A stretch of 60,000 nucleotides of DNA from Mesostigma viride (GCA_009746045.1 RPFO01000188.1:2472874-2532873), one strand, 5' to 3'; numbered from the stretch's first letter, positions 1 to 11,310 are shown. Notes: generated by a model not told the origin, from the letters alone. Translations and numbers: made by a program.

Positions 1-59
1 ACCAAACTACTTGGCATTCAAGGAAACTAGACAACTTCACTTACTTTGTGCTCTTTTCC

Positions 60-120
60 ACATCCACCACCGTGAAGTGGTCGGCAAACGAGGCGGTTCT
101 TCTCCAGCCGCCGCACGTTT
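60..120 (-). repeat. degenerate echo of exon 3 end of the coiled-coil gene
   Basis: Read on the minus strand, this stretch repeats the last ~58 bases of exon 3 (248-190) with its splice donor: GTGCGGCGGCTGGAGAAG here against GTGCGGGGGCTGGAGAAA there, then CCGACCACTTCACGGTGGTG against CTGACCAGTTCACGGCGGTG. A one-base loss breaks the frame and the donor is mutated. It lies downstream of the exon, in the intron. Confidence 0.6.
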
Positions 121-189
121 CACCTACCTTGGCAATTCGTACGCGAATGAAATGATCTTACTTACTTTTTGCACCAACGGACAACTCAC

Positions 190-2271
190 CGCCGTGAACT
201 GGTCAGCGAACGACAGGCTATCTTTCTCCAGCCCCCGCACCGTCTTCTGCAGCTCCAGCAGCATGCCCAGCTGCGCCGCCGACCCTGACCCGTCCCCACC
301 CTGGGCCGCCCCCTGCAGCCTCTGCAGCGCGGCACCCTGCGCGGCCATGTCCACCAGCTCCGCCAGCAACTTCTCGACCGAGCTCTCCAGCTGCTGCACG
401 CGGCCCGCCAGGTCAGCGGGGACGTCTGCAAGAATATGCATGGAACGTGGGGAAACAGGGAGAGTGTAAATGTGTAAAATTGGCGCAAAACGAAGGGACA
501 TGTAAGGGAGGGAAAGCAGGGAAAAGGCGGAAGGGCAGGCGGGTGCCCGGCAGAGATAGGGACACTGCGGATGCGAGAATGGGTGCAAAGGTAGAGGAAT
601 ATGGGAGGGACTGCCAATGGCGGGCAGGTGGAGGAGCAGGTGGATGGGTGAATGGGCAGGCAGGTTGGCGGGCGGATGGGTCGATGGAAGGCAGGCAGGC
701 AGGCGCAAAAATTTTGCACCAGACCAGTTATGCAAGTTGCCTATGCACTTATGGCAGGAGGCAGTGCCAGGGCCACATGCCTTCCTGGACTGGCCGTCCC
801 AAGACCACCCCATTCCCGTGTGCCCCTCCAAGGCTGTGCGTGGGCCTGGCCCCTAACAGGTTACACAGGGGCACACAGGAAGCCTACAGATGCGCAGGAA
901 CAAAAACGCTAAAATATTGAAACGACAAATAGAAAGGAATAGTACACCACACACAGGAGTAAATAATATACAATACTGGGAATAGTATACCACACACAGA
1001 AGTAAATAATATACAATACTGGGAATAGTATACGACACACAGAAGTAAATAATATACAATACTGGGAATAGTATACCACACACAGAAGTAAATAATATAC
1101 AATACTGGGAATAGTATACCACACACAGAAGTAAATAATATACAATACTGGGAATAGTATACCACACACAGAAGCAATAATATACAATACTGGGAATAGT
1201 ATACCACACACAGAAGCAATAATATACAATACTGGGAATAGTATACCACACACAGAAGTAAATAATATACAATACTGGGAATAGTATACCACACACAGAA
1301 GTAAATAATATACAATACTGGGAATAGTATACCACACACAGAAGTAAATAATATACAATACTGGGAATAGTATACGACACACAGAAGTAAATAATATACA
1401 ATACTGGGAATAGTATACCACACACAGAAGTAAATAATATACAATACTGGGAATAGTATACGACACACAGAAGTAAATAATATACAATACTGGGAATAGT
1501 ATACCACACACAGAAGAAAATATACAATACTGGGAATAGTATACCACACACAGAAGTAAATAATATACAATACTGGGAATAGTATACCACACACAGAAGT
1601 AAATAATATACAATACTGGGAATATTATACGACACACAGAAGTAAATAATATACAATACTGGGAATAGTATACGACACACAGAAGTAAATAATATACAAT
1701 ACTGGGAATAGTATACCACACACAGAAGTAAATAATATACAATACTGGGAATAGTATACCACACACAGAAGTAAATAATATACAATACTGGGAATAGTAT
1801 ACGACACACAGAAGTAAATAATATACAATACTGGGAATAGTATACCACACACAGAAGTAAATAATATACAATACTGGGAATAGTATACGACACACAGAAG
1901 TAAATAATATACAATACTGGGAATAGTATACCACACACAGAAGTAAATAATATACAATACTGGGAATAGTATACCACACACAGAAGTAAATAATATACAA
2001 TACTGGGAATAGTATACCACACACAGAAGTAAATAATATACAATACTGGGAATAGTATACCACACACAGAAGTAAATAATATACAATACTGGGAATAGTA
2101 TACCACACACAGAAGTAAATAATATACAATACTGGGAATAGTATACCACACACAGAAGTAAATATACAATACTGACACTAGGCAGCCCATGGAAGTCGCC
2201 ATGTTTTTCGTGTCCCAAACGCAGGCTGGAGTGCTCGTGGTTCACAGCCAGGTGCCAATTACCCTGGACCC

Positions 2272-2332
<61 letters not shown>

Positions 2333-3801
2333 TCTCTCTCTCTGCCCCCCCCCCCCCCCCCCCCCATTGAACCCATGCCCACACTCCGTGCCTCCCTTTC
2401 CAATTAATGCTACGTGCAGACTTGACCCACCTGGCCCGGACTGCACCCACCTGGCCCAGACCTCATGAACCGTCAACAAAGACAGATAACACTTCCTTTG
2501 CACCCACCTGGCCCAGACTTGACCTTGGTGCCGCCACCATTGACAGCTTTCCACCCGCCTGCGTCGCGGCTCGGCGCCCGCTGCACCTTGGCCTCCCCCT
2601 CCTTGGCTTCGCCCCCCCTGCCCCCAGCGCCCCCATCTTGGCCGCAATATCCCGGTTCATCGCCCGCACTAGCTCCTCCAACGTCTGCATGCGCGCCTCA
2701 CACGCGATCAACGCCTCGCTCCGACCAGTGTTATTCCCGCCGCCGCCACGGGCCTCCAGATCCCCGATCCGCCGCCCATGCGAGTGGACCTCCCCCTCCA
2801 GGGTGTTCGCCAGGGACAGCGATCGGGAGGCGTCGTCAGCCGCGGACGTCGCCTTGCGCTCCGACTCAGTCGCCTTGGCTTCCGCGACGTCCACACGCGC
2901 CTCGAGGGCCGAGAGCATCTCAGGGGTGACCCCGCCAGGGTCCCTGCGCGCCGCGCGGTCCATCCCCTCGGCGAGGTCCTTGACGGTCGCCTCGAGCGTC
3001 TTGACCTGCTGCGCGAGCTCTTTCACTTGGCCCGCGTCGGCGGCAGTCGACTTGGTGAGTGCGTCGAGCGCCTTCTCGGCGCTCGTGAGGCGCGAGGAGA
3101 GAGCCTCCTCGCGCACCGTGCTATTTTGGGCACGGCGCTCAACCGACTCGGACAGGAGGTGGACCTGGAGGGGGAAGGTGCCGAGGGGTGCGTAAGGGGG
3201 CGGCCGCCGGGCAGGGAGGGGAGGTAGCGGGGCGAGGCATGGGAAGGAGAGGCACCAATACGGTTAAGAGGGGCGGCGGCCGGAATTCCGGGACAGAAAA
3301 AAATGTAACGGGACGGAGTTTATGATGGAGAGGGATGCTTATCGCGTGTCTTTGAAGTTGAAAATTTGCTGCTGGCCAGCTGCATTGTCGTGTAGGAGCG
3401 TGAGAGTCACGCCCGTTTAGCGACGTGGAATTCGCAATCAGTCCAGTCGTCCGCGCCATGCCCTGGCTGGAAGGCAGGAAACATTGTCAACGTCCGGACA
3501 AAACTAGCAGATCCCGCGGATAATTGCTACTTACAAGCATTAACAGCAGAAAAGAACTACCTTTCATGTGGTATGCATGGCATACATAGGCCGAAAAGAC
3601 CAGAAACAGCGACGGTCACGCTATTATTAGCATTGCACAGAAATTTACCTTGCTGGTCAATTTTTCGTTGGCATCTGCCAAAGCGGCCATTTGGTTTAGA
3701 ATTTTTTCGAGAAGATTATTCAGGGCATTCCCATCTATCGACACTAGCGGCCTGGTCAATGCGGCCCGCATCTCCCTCATCTCCGCGACAGCAGTCGCCA
3801 T
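190..3801 (-). CDS. coiled-coil protein gene, partial (unrecognised)
   Basis: Exon 1 (3801-3649) starts with ATG, codes 51 residues and ends in phase 0 at a GTAAAT donor. Exon 2 starts at 3164 after a CTCCAG acceptor, continues in the same phase and stays open to about 2570; it is built of Ala/Glu/Lys/Arg heptads such as LTSAEKALDALTKS and QQVKTLEATVKDLAEG, typical of a coiled coil. Exon 3 (425-190, TTGCAG acceptor, GTGAGT donor) continues the pattern (GRVQQLESSVEKLLAELV). Exon 2 has no convincing donor in the phase exon 3 needs, so an exon or splice site between them is unresolved, and the gene runs off the left edge. I do not recognise the family; a structural or flagellar coiled-coil protein is possible but nothing shows it. 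The intron between exons 2 and 3 holds a minisatellite. Confidence 0.55.
935..2174. repeat. 43-bp minisatellite, about 28 copies
   Basis: Nearly identical 43-base units containing AATACTGGGAATAGTATAC and CACACACAGAAGTAAATAAT; spacing is exactly 43 between successive ATACTGGG motifs (978 to 1021). Variants differ mainly at TATACC/TATACG and by a few short units (around 1172, 1213 and 1515). All frames are open on the minus strand because 43 is not a multiple of three, so the 449-codon frame across it is an artefact. It lies in an intron of the coiled-coil gene. Confidence 0.95.
2275..2365. repeat. (CT)n microsatellite and poly(C) run
   Basis: About 68 bases of almost pure CT repeat followed by 21 C residues (2345-2365). 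Confidence 0.95.
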
Positions 3802-4114
3802 GTCGGAATTACGATCGGCCCCAGGCAATTACTTCACCTGGAGGATATCCGCTTTACAGGAATAACTGTTAGCGCGACATAAGGATTCATAACTTCCGCA
3901 AGGTATTACAACAGCCACATCTCATCGCGATGCCACCATGGCGACGAATAATTGACGGCAAGCTTCCATAGCTGCCCCGCTATAGATAGAGTTTACTGGT
4001 TACGTGCAATGTCGGGCACCGTAATTGCAGCGTGCATTTTTTGCTGATTGCAACGCATGCACTAGTGGTCATGTATAATGACCCGTCTTGGTAACGAAGT
4101 AGCTCGTACGTACC
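3802..4114. other. non-coding gap left of the Mutator-like element
   Basis: Upstream side of the coiled-coil gene's ATG. No convincing frame, repeat or RNA was seen; any promoter of that gene should lie here. Confidence 0.4.
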
Positions 4115-4124
4115 GTATCAAACC
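4115..4124 (+). repeat. 10-bp target-site duplication, left copy
   Basis: GTATCAAACC directly before the left terminal inverted repeat; the same ten bases in the same orientation follow the right terminal repeat at 13536-13545. Confidence 0.8.
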
Positions 4125-4386
4125 GGTATTTCTTATTCCGGGGCCCAATGGCCGGCGCCGCGCCAGACTCGCCCGCCTTTGGGCTTTGGGCGTCTTGGAA
4201 TTTGGCTTTGGGCGTCTTGGAAGTTGGCTTTGGGCGTTTGCTCTTTTGGCAGATTTCTACACTACACTGGTACTACGTAAAAAAGCACAGACTGGTGCGG
4301 CGTAACATTTTTAAACTTGGTAAAATTACCGCCGCACAGCCAGCCAGAACTGGACAAGGTGATGGCCGCAAGTAGTCGTTGCTGGG
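4125..4386 (+). repeat. left terminal inverted repeat of the Mutator-like element
   Basis: Pairs with 13267-13535. Includes the internal repeat GGGCTTTGGGCGTCTTGG and the shared CACTGGTACTACGTAAAA block. The first ~185 bases are near identical between ends; the inner part is diverged. Confidence 0.85.
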
Positions 4387-4850
4387 CTATCGTATTTGTA
4401 GCATGGGGCGTTTCACCGAGTCTACGGTTAGCATGATGGGGAGGATTCCTAACCTTCATTATGTGGGTTAAGTAGGGGTGCTCATAGTGGCCGGTTTCCC
4501 TCGCTTCCTTGTAAACCAGGCTCTGTGTCAAGATCACAGACGACCGGGTAAGTAGTTGTTCCAGTCTGTTCTAGTTTGTATGACGCCTGCTATTAGGCGT
4601 TCTTGTTATTGTCGTTCATCATCGCCGTGACCGTCGTGGCCAGCAGCGTGCTTTTTTTACATACCCGGATGGTGTCGACTTGTTTATTGATAGCGCATTG
4701 GTGAATATCGCTGCATGGAGGAATATCGGCTACAACCCGCGGGAAAGTGCTGGCTCCAATGTGCTTTTTGTATGCAGGATGACGGCACTGCCAAGCCGGA
4801 GACGAATATGACGCTCGTTATAATGCCAGTCATTCAGACCGACTGCGCGA

Positions 4851-5272
4851 CTAGTTGTGGGATACACGTTCCTGGTTGTGGGATGTGTTCCTTGTTTTGG
4901 GATACTTGTTCCTGGTTGTGGGATGCACTTTCCTGGTTGTGGGATGTGTTCCTGGTTGTGGGATACTTGTTCCTGGTGGTGGGAAATTCGTTCGTGGTTG
5001 TGGGATACATGTTCCTGGTTGTGGGAAACACGTTCCTGGTTGTAGGATACTTGTTCCTGGTTGTGGGATACACGTTCCTAGTTGTGGGATAGTCGTTCCT
5101 GGTTGTGGGATGCACGTTCCTGGTTGTGGGATGCACGTTCCTGGTTGTAGGATACTTGTTCTTGGTTGTGGGATACACGTTCCTAGTTCAGTTGTGGGAT
5201 ACTCGTTCCTGGTTGTGGGATGGGTTCCTGGTTGTGGGATAGTCGAGCCTAGTTGTGGGATGTGTTCCTGGT
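4851..5272 (+). repeat. ~21-bp minisatellite (TTCCTGGTTGTGGGATACAC)
   Basis: About 20 units of TTCCTGGTTGTGGGATACAC-like sequence with variants ACTTG/GCACG/AGTCG. Frames of the type CSWLWDTCSWL and PTTRNKYPTTRN across it are repeat translations, not genes. The same repeat returns in the same orientation at 10965-11132 inside the same element. Confidence 0.9.
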
Positions 5273-5286
5273 CCAAATATAAAGGG

Positions 5287-5720
5287 GCACGGGCATTAGC
5301 GATAGCAGAGGGGGCTGGGGAATAACGTTAGCAGAGGGGCACGGGCACTAACGTTAGTGAAGGGGCACGGGCGCTAACGTTAGTGAAGGGGCACGGGCAC
5401 TAACGTTAGCAGAGGGGGCTGGGCACTAACGTTAGTAAAGGAGCACGGGCACTAACGTTAGCAGAGGGGCACGAGCACTAAAGTTTGTAAAGGGGCGCGG
5501 GCACTTACGTTAGCAGAGGGGGCTGGGGAATAACGTTAGTGAAGGGGCACGGGCACTAACGTTAGCAGAGGGGGGGGAGGGGGGGGCACTAACGTTAATA
5601 AAGGAGCACGGGCACTAACGTTAGCAGAGGGGCACGAGCACTAAAGTTTGTAAAGGGGTGCGGGCACTAACGTTAGCAGAGGGGGCTGGGGAATAACGTT
5701 AGTGAAGGGGGGTGGGACTC
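5287..5720. repeat. minisatellite with palindromic core TAACGTTA
   Basis: Units of about 36-40 bases of the form GGGCACTAACGTTAGCAGAGG or GTTAGTGAAGGGGCACGG. The core TAACGTTA is its own reverse complement. Related blocks lie at 5980-6045, 6335-6475 and 9132-9200, so this repeat brackets the captured gag fragment and the LINE tail. Confidence 0.85.
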
Positions 5721-6045
5721 TCCCGTCTTGGACTGCCATGCAGGACAAGACACGGCGGAAGAAGATTGTCAAGGCGCACACGCCCGACCCTGTGGGCAAG
5801 CCCCCTCCCCCCAAGCGGAGGAGGCGTTTTGATGAGTAGTGTAGTTAGTATTTTCTAGATAGCTTAGAGTTAGGATAGTTCGATCAGGCGGCTTCCTCCA
5901 CCCCATCCATCACGGAATATGTGCTACATGATCTCCCCACGGAGGCATGTTATAATTTAATTTAATTTAATTTTTTAAGGGGGGTGGGCATTAACGATAA
6001 CAGGGGGGGAGGGCACTTACGTTAGCAGAGGGGGCTGTGGACTAA
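5721..6045. other. non-coding spacer with scattered TAACGTTA units
   Basis: Contains an AT-rich ATTTAATTTAATTT stretch near 5955 and further TAACGTTA units. No credible coding frame. Confidence 0.5.
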
Positions 6046-6335
6046 CGTTAGTAAATTAATTTATTAATTAATAGACACGTGACTGCGTCACGTGAGCATA
6101 AGTCCTCAGTGGGAGGGGAACATGGGATGGAATGGATGGTGTAAGCTATCTAGGTCCTAGTTACAGGGGTGTGGGCACCGCGGCCCGAATCGCTATGAAT
6201 GCCATACTTGGTCACACGCGGAGCCCCCACAGGCTTGGGGGTGGTAGATCCTTCATCACTACTTGCCATCTATCCTTGCGTACCATCTGCCTCCATATTA
6301 CAGACAAACCAGGAGGCTGCCCGGGGCCGTTAGTA
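6046..6335 (-). mobile_element. 5'-truncated LINE 3' end (stem-loop plus TTAA tail)
   Basis: On the minus strand this ends in a perfect hairpin (CACGTGAC-TGC-GTCACGTG, 6074-6092) followed by TTAATTAATT. It is almost identical to 27415-27700, where the longer copy codes a C-terminal LINE reverse-transcriptase piece. Here it is cut at 6335 by TAACGTTA satellite. Confidence 0.7.
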
Positions 6336-6475
6336 AAGGGGGGAGGGAATTAACGATAGTAGAGGGGGGAGGGGCACGTACTTACGTTAGCAGACGGGTG
6401 TGGGACCTTACGTTAACAGAGGGTGTGTGGGAATTAACGTTAGCCGAGGGGGTGGGCACTAACGTTGTTGTTGTG
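6335..6475. repeat. TAACGTTA minisatellite, second block
   Basis: Continuation of the TAACGTTA repeat immediately before the captured gag fragment (…GGGCACTAACG then GTTGTTGTTG). Confidence 0.8.
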
Positions 6476-9136
6476 GTTGTTGTTACTGTTGTTGTTGTTG
6501 TTGCTGGAGCTGCCCCCCTTGGAGGGAGACTGCCCCTTACCCTTGCCCTTGCCCCAGCCCCTGCCCTTGCCCTTGCCCTTGCCCTTGCCCTTGCCCTTAA
6601 ACATTTGTCCCAGCAGGGACTTGACTTCTGCCATAGTGACAGGTCTCTTGCTCCTGTCTTCCCTCTCCCTATCCTCCTCCTCCCTCTCTTCCCCCCTGAC
6701 CCTCTTTACAGAGGTGCCCATGGCCCCCTGGCTAAGGGGAGCCAAGGCCAGCTTGATATAATCCAATGCCTCCTTCATGTCCTCCCAGTACTTTGCCATC
6801 CCTGTGGCAAGCATAGCGTAGGTGTTTTTGTCAAGTTTGAGTTTCTCAAGGAAAGAACGCAGCAAGAACTTGTGATCTAGCTGCTGGACATCAGGACGTG
6901 CTTTGATGGCTAGCTCATATTTCTTTGTCTCAGCCACATAGTCCACTGATGTGACCCTGTATTCCTCTACCCACCTGAATGCCCCATATATGTCCACAGA
7001 TGAGGGGGTGGAGAGGAGGTCAGTTAGCTCCTTCATGAAAGCCTCCCAAACTGCCCTAGCCTGCGTGTCCTGCCACTTGGGATACCTACGCTGGAAGACA
7101 AGAATGAGATTCTGAATCTGAGAAGAGGACTGATGGTAGAAATCCCCCTGCATGAGAGATCCAAACCAATTCTTGACATTCAGTTCCTCCCTAGCCAGCT
7201 GCAGAGAGAGAAGTGCATGATTCCCCTGCTCCCTAGTATACCCCTCAGGCAGCCCCCTGACATTAATCCTATCCACAGGACGGTTTTCATTGTAAGTGGG
7301 CAACCTAGAGGGGGATGCAGGGGGAGAGGGAGAAGATGGTGTTGCTGCTGCAGCATTCACAGGAGAGACCTGCTGAGAGGGAAGTGCTACTTGAGTGAGC
7401 TGAGCAGGATGGGCAAACATGGGCTGTGTAGGAGGGTTAGACAACATAGGGGAGGGCTGGGTGGGGGTGTGAGTGTGTGTCACTTCCCGCCTCCTGCTGC
7501 GGGCCTCCTCCCAATCATGGAAGGTGGGAGAGAGGGACACTTCATCGTCAGTAGGGTTAGTAAGATCATGATGCAACCAGGTAGGCAGAGTTAGCCACCT
7601 ACCCGCCCCTCTCATGATGGCGTTGTGCAGGAGCTCCAGCAAACGCACCAGACGCACCCTGCTGCCCTGCACCCTCCTCCCTGAGAGGAGAGCCTGCAGG
7701 GCAGGCAGCAGGTCGTCGCACACCCTACGTGTGCCCGCTTGGAGGTTGGGCAGGCCCAGGATGTGCGTGATGATTGCACACACCAGGCTGCCCGCCTCCG
7801 CGACGTGCATCTGCTGGCTCCTGTCGGCCAGCCCACGGAAGGAGGCTGTGGCTGTCTGTATGGCACGCCACACGGCCTCATCACCCAGGGTGATGAAGTC
7901 GCGACCTTGCAGGTCGCCCTCCAGCAGTGCTGGTTGCTGCCCAGCTGCGGTGGGACCCTGGGGCCCCTCCGGCCCTGCCAGGGACTTGTCCTTGTTGCGA
8001 CTAGAGGGGGCCTGCCCCCCAGAGCCGCTGGAGGTGCCCGTGACACCTTCCATGGGGGCTGCATCCCCCGCCAGCGCCGGAGGCGCCGGCGTCGCTGCCG
8101 GGGTCCCTGCGACCCCGGGCGCTTGTGTCGCCGCCGGGGTCCCTGCGACCCCGGTGGCCTCCTCAGCCACCTGGCCCCCCACGCTGGGCGGGGGAGCCTG
8201 CGGCTGAGGTTGGACCCTCTGACCTGCCAGAGGGTCCTGGGTGGCTTCACCACCCATGGGCGTGTTGGGGGCGTCTGCCGCCCCGCGCTCCGTCGCAGGC
8301 GGCATCGCAGCCGCCTCACGCCGCTCCGGGCCCCAGCCAACTGGCGTGACTTGGGGCCACGGCCCCAACGGAGTCAGTTGGATCTCTGGTCTGGTGACCA
8401 CGCGCAGCGCCTCTCTCTGGCGCTGCCTGGACGCCCACTGATCAACAGTGCCGGGGTTGTGCCTCGGCCGATTGGCGAAGCAGTACAGCCAAACCGCCAC
8501 CTGAACCAGTGGGATCTGCATCCTAAGACGCCCCTCGATCAGCGTGTGCACCCGATGAATCTCTATCGCATGGATCTGCTCATCTGGAAGCAACTGAAAA
8601 CGTTGGTGCATGATCCGGCCGTTCACCGCAATGAACGCCGGGATGTCGTCCTCCCCAAGGGGGAGAAAATGGGGTGGGCGCCCGAACGCGACCGGGGGCG
8701 GAACATGTTCCCCATACCGGTCAATGTCCATGGTGGCCATCTGTCGGCCCACGGAAAGGTTACCAGACGTCGCAGGTGTCTGCGACGAAAGCTCAAGCGA
8801 AGGCCGAGGCCTCGCAGGCTGCACCTCGCCATCCTCCTCGGAGGAATCACTCCGCTCACGACCCCCGTCACCTGCGACGGGGGAACGTCGTGCCCGGGGG
8901 ACCTGCCCCCCAGGTGCCATGGCGGACGAACCGCCAGTGGCAAACGGCCGACCGCTCGCCATCCCCCGGGCGCCGGGCCCCACCTGCGGGCCCCGACGCC
9001 TGGGTTGGTCAGCGACCACCGTGCGGAAGGTGACGTTGGGCGTCACCCTCGCATCGGTGGTGGAGGGCGTGCCCTCCGGCGAAAGGCGGGGTGAGGTGCG
9101 CCTGGCAGGCGCCTTCCCCTTGTTGTTGTGGAAACT
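6440..9136 (-). CDS. captured gag-only frame of a copia-like retrotransposon
   Basis: An uninterrupted minus-strand frame of about 870-900 codons, closely similar to the gag of the LTR element at 35174-43659. Visible blocks: a Pro/Ala/Gly-rich N-terminal half, a conserved core with IEIHRVHTLIEGRLRMQ and FANRPRHNPGTVDQWASRQ, and a C-terminal gag core containing YELAIKARPDVQQLDHKFL and MLATGMAKYWEDMKEALDY, then a KG-repeat tail (GKGKGKGKGRGWGKGKGKG) and poly-Asn. It lacks the native ATG present in the full element (MASNNSDKDNN), the zinc knuckles and all of pol. Satellite sequence abuts both sides, so it is a captured fragment. The homologous gag in the full-length element is frameshifted while this one is intact. 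A structural gag role is known for the family; activity here is unproven. Confidence 0.65.
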   Translation of the reverse strand, partial: SFHNNKGKAPARRTSPRLSPEGTPSTTDARVTPNVTFRTVVADQPRRRGPQVGPGARGMASGRPFATGGSSAMAPGGQVPRARRSPVAGDGGRERSDSSEEDGEVQPARPRPSLELSSQTPATSGNLSVGRQMATMDIDRYGEHVPPPVAFGRPPHFLPLGEDDIPAFIAVNGRIMHQRFQLLPDEQIHAIEIHRVHTLIEGRLRMQIPLVQVAVWLYCFANRPRHNPGTVDQWASRQRQREALRVVTRPEIQLTPLGPWPQVTPVGWGPERREAAAMPPATERGAADAPNTPMGGEATQDPLAGQRVQPQPQAPPPSVGGQVAEEATGVAGTPAATQAPGVAGTPAATPAPPALAGDAAPMEGVTGTSSGSGGQAPSSRNKDKSLAGPEGPQGPTAAGQQPALLEGDLQGRDFITLGDEAVWRAIQTATASFRGLADRSQQMHVAEAGSLVCAIITHILGLPNLQAGTRRVCDDLLPALQALLSGRRVQGSRVRLVRLLELLHNAIMRGAGRWLTLPTWLHHDLTNPTDDEVSLSPTFHDWEEARSRRREVTHTHTPTQPSPMLSNPPTQPMFAHPAQLTQVALPSQQVSPVNAAAATPSSPSPPASPSRLPTYNENRPVDRINVRGLPEGYTREQGNHALLSLQLAREELNVKNWFGSLMQGDFYHQSSSQIQNLILVFQRRYPKWQDTQARAVWEAFMKELTDLLSTPSSVDIYGAFRWVEEYRVTSVDYVAETKKYELAIKARPDVQQLDHKFLLRSFLEKLKLDKNTYAMLATGMAKYWEDMKEALDYIKLALAPLSQGAMGTSVKRVRGEEREEEDREREDRSKRPVTMAEVKSLLGQMFKGKGKGKGKGKGRGWGKGKGKGQSPSKGGSSSNNNNNSNNNHNNNVSAHPLG

Positions 9137-9200
9137 AACGTTAGAAGAGGGGTGTGGAAACTAACGTTAGCAGAGGGGGTGTGGGAATTAACGTTAGGGC
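9132..9200. repeat. TAACGTTA minisatellite, third block
   Basis: AAACTAACGTTAGAAGAGGG-type units joining the 5' side of the captured gag to the 82-bp satellite. Confidence 0.8.
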
Positions 9201-10964
9201 CGCGCACTGCCGGCAGTTACCACTCCCTGTGATGATTGCATGGCTGGCTTGTGGGTTCTTGCATGGGGTAGCACTGCCGGCAGTTACCACTCCTTGATGA
9301 CTGCATGTCCCCGGCTTGTGTGTTCTTGCATGGGGTGGCACTGCCGGCAGTTACCACTCCTTGTGATGACTGCATGTCCCCTTTATGCAAGGATGGCTTG
9401 TGGGGTCTTGCATGGCGTGGCACTGCCGGCAGTTACCACTCCTTGTGATGACTGCATGTCCCCTTTATGCAAGGACGGCTTGTAGGGTCTTGCATGGCGT
9501 GGAACTGCCGGCAGTTACCGCTCCTTGTGATGACTGCATGTCCCCTTGACGCAAGGATGGCTTGTGGGGTCTTGCATGGCGTGGCACTGCCGGCAGTTAC
9601 CACTCCTTGTGATGACTGCATGTCCCCGGCTTGTGTCTTCTTGCATGGGGTGGCACTGCCGGCAGTTACCACTCCTTGTGATGACTGCATGTCCCCTTTA
9701 TGCAAGGATGGCTTGTGGGGTCTTGCATGGGGTGGCACTGCCGGCAGTTACCGCTCCTTGTGATGACTGCATGTCCCCTTGACGCAAGGATGGCTTGTGG
9801 GGTCTTGCATGGCGTGGCACTGCCGGCAGTTACCACTCCTTGTGATGACTGCATGACAGTCCCCGGCTTGTGTCTTCTTGCATGGGGTGGCACTGCCGGC
9901 AGTTACCACTCCTTGTGATGACTGCATGTCCCCTTTATGCAAGGATGGCTTGTGGGGTCTTGCATGGGGTGGCACTGCCGGCAGTTACCACTCCTTGTGA
10001 TGACTGCATGTCCCCTTGACGCAAGGATGGCTTGTGGGGTCTTGCATGGCGTGGCACTGCCGGCAGTTACCACTCCTTGTGATGACTGCATGTCACCTTT
10101 ATGCAAGGACGGCTTGTGGGGTCTTGCATGGCGTGGAACTGCCGGCAGTTACCGCTCCTTGTGATGACTGCATGTCCCCTTGACCCAAGGATGGCTTGTG
10201 CATGGGTTCTTGCATGGGGTGGCAATGCCGGCAGTTACCACTCCTTGTGATGACTGCTTGTCCCCTTTATGCAAGGATGGCTTGTGGGGTCTTGCATGGG
10301 GTGGCACTGCCGGCAGTTACCACTCCTTGTGATGACTGCATGTCCCCTTGACGCAAGGATGGCTTGTGGGGTCTTGCATGGCGTGGAACTGCCGGCAGTT
10401 ACCACTCCTTGTGATGACTGCATGTCCCCTTGACCCAAGGATGGCTTGTGGGGTCTTGCATGGCCGGGGTGGCACTGCCGGCAGTTACCACTCCTTGTGA
10501 TGACTGCATGTCCCCTTTATGCAAGGACGGCTTGTAGGGTCTTGCATGGCGTGGAACTGCCGGCAGTTACCGCTCCTTGTGATGACTGCATGTCCCCTTG
10601 ACGCAAGGATGGCTTGTGGGGTCTTGCATGGCGTGGAACTGCCGGCAGTTACCGCTCCTTGTGATGACTGCATGTCCCCTTGACGCAAGGATGGCTTGTG
10701 GGGTCTTGCATGGCGTGGCACTGCCGGCAGTTACCACTCCTTGTGATGACTGCATGTCCCCGGCTTGTGTCTTCTTGCATGGGGTGGCACTGCCGGCAGT
10801 TACCACTCCTTGTGATGACTGCATGTCCCCTTTATGCAAGGACGGCTTGTAGGGTCTTGCATGGCGTGGCACTGCCGGCAGTTACCGCTCCTTGTGATGA
10901 CTGCATGTCCCCTTGACGCAAGGATGGCTTGTGGGGTCTTGCATGGGGTGGCACTGCCGGCAGA
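9199..10964. repeat. 82-bp satellite array, about 21-22 units
   Basis: Units contain CACTGCCGGCAGTTACCACT, CCTTGTGATGACTGCATGTC and AAGGATGGCTTGTGGGGTCT; full units are 82 bases and shorter variants (~69) lack the TTTATGCAAGGATGG part. CTGCCGGCAG is a perfect 10-base palindrome present in every unit. The many short frames of the type MQGWLVGSCMGWHCRQLPLL are translations of the repeat. Confidence 0.95.
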
Positions 10965-11132
10965 GGATACTTGTTCCTGGTTGTGGGATACACGTTCCTA
11001 GTTGTGGGATAGTCGTTCCTGGTTATGTGATACTTGTTCCTGGTGGTGGGAAACACGTTCCTGGTTGTGGGATACTCGTTCCTGGTTGTGGGATGCACGT
11101 TCCTGGTTGTGGGGTACTTGTTCCTTCATTTC
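10965..11132 (+). repeat. ~21-bp minisatellite, second block
   Basis: Same TTCCTGGTTGTGGGATACAC repeat and orientation as 4851-5272, joined abruptly to the 82-bp satellite inside a CTGCCGGCAG motif. Confidence 0.9.
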
Positions 11133-11310
11133 ATGTTCGCCGTTATTCCTCCACGCACATCAAGATAGCTATTAAATATTCCCTTGTACATCTAATGATG
11201 CTACGTCTTGGCTATGCTCACATTACTTGCCCACGCTCCTTGTTATGATAAGCTCACATGGGTCTCATTGCACCCACATATCTTGCAGGATCGTTTAGCG
11301 TGTCCGATTG

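Noticed and set aside
853-2202. 449-codon frame rich in Tyr, Cys and Ile
   Set aside because: It spans the 43-bp minisatellite, whose unit length makes three frames equivalent.
7739-9094. 451-codon plus-strand frame
   Set aside because: Antisense shadow of the gag frame; low-complexity Arg/Pro/Gly with no motif.
9199-10964. CRISPR array
   Set aside because: Units are whole 82-base tandem repeats without unique spacers, no cas genes are present, and the DNA is eukaryotic.
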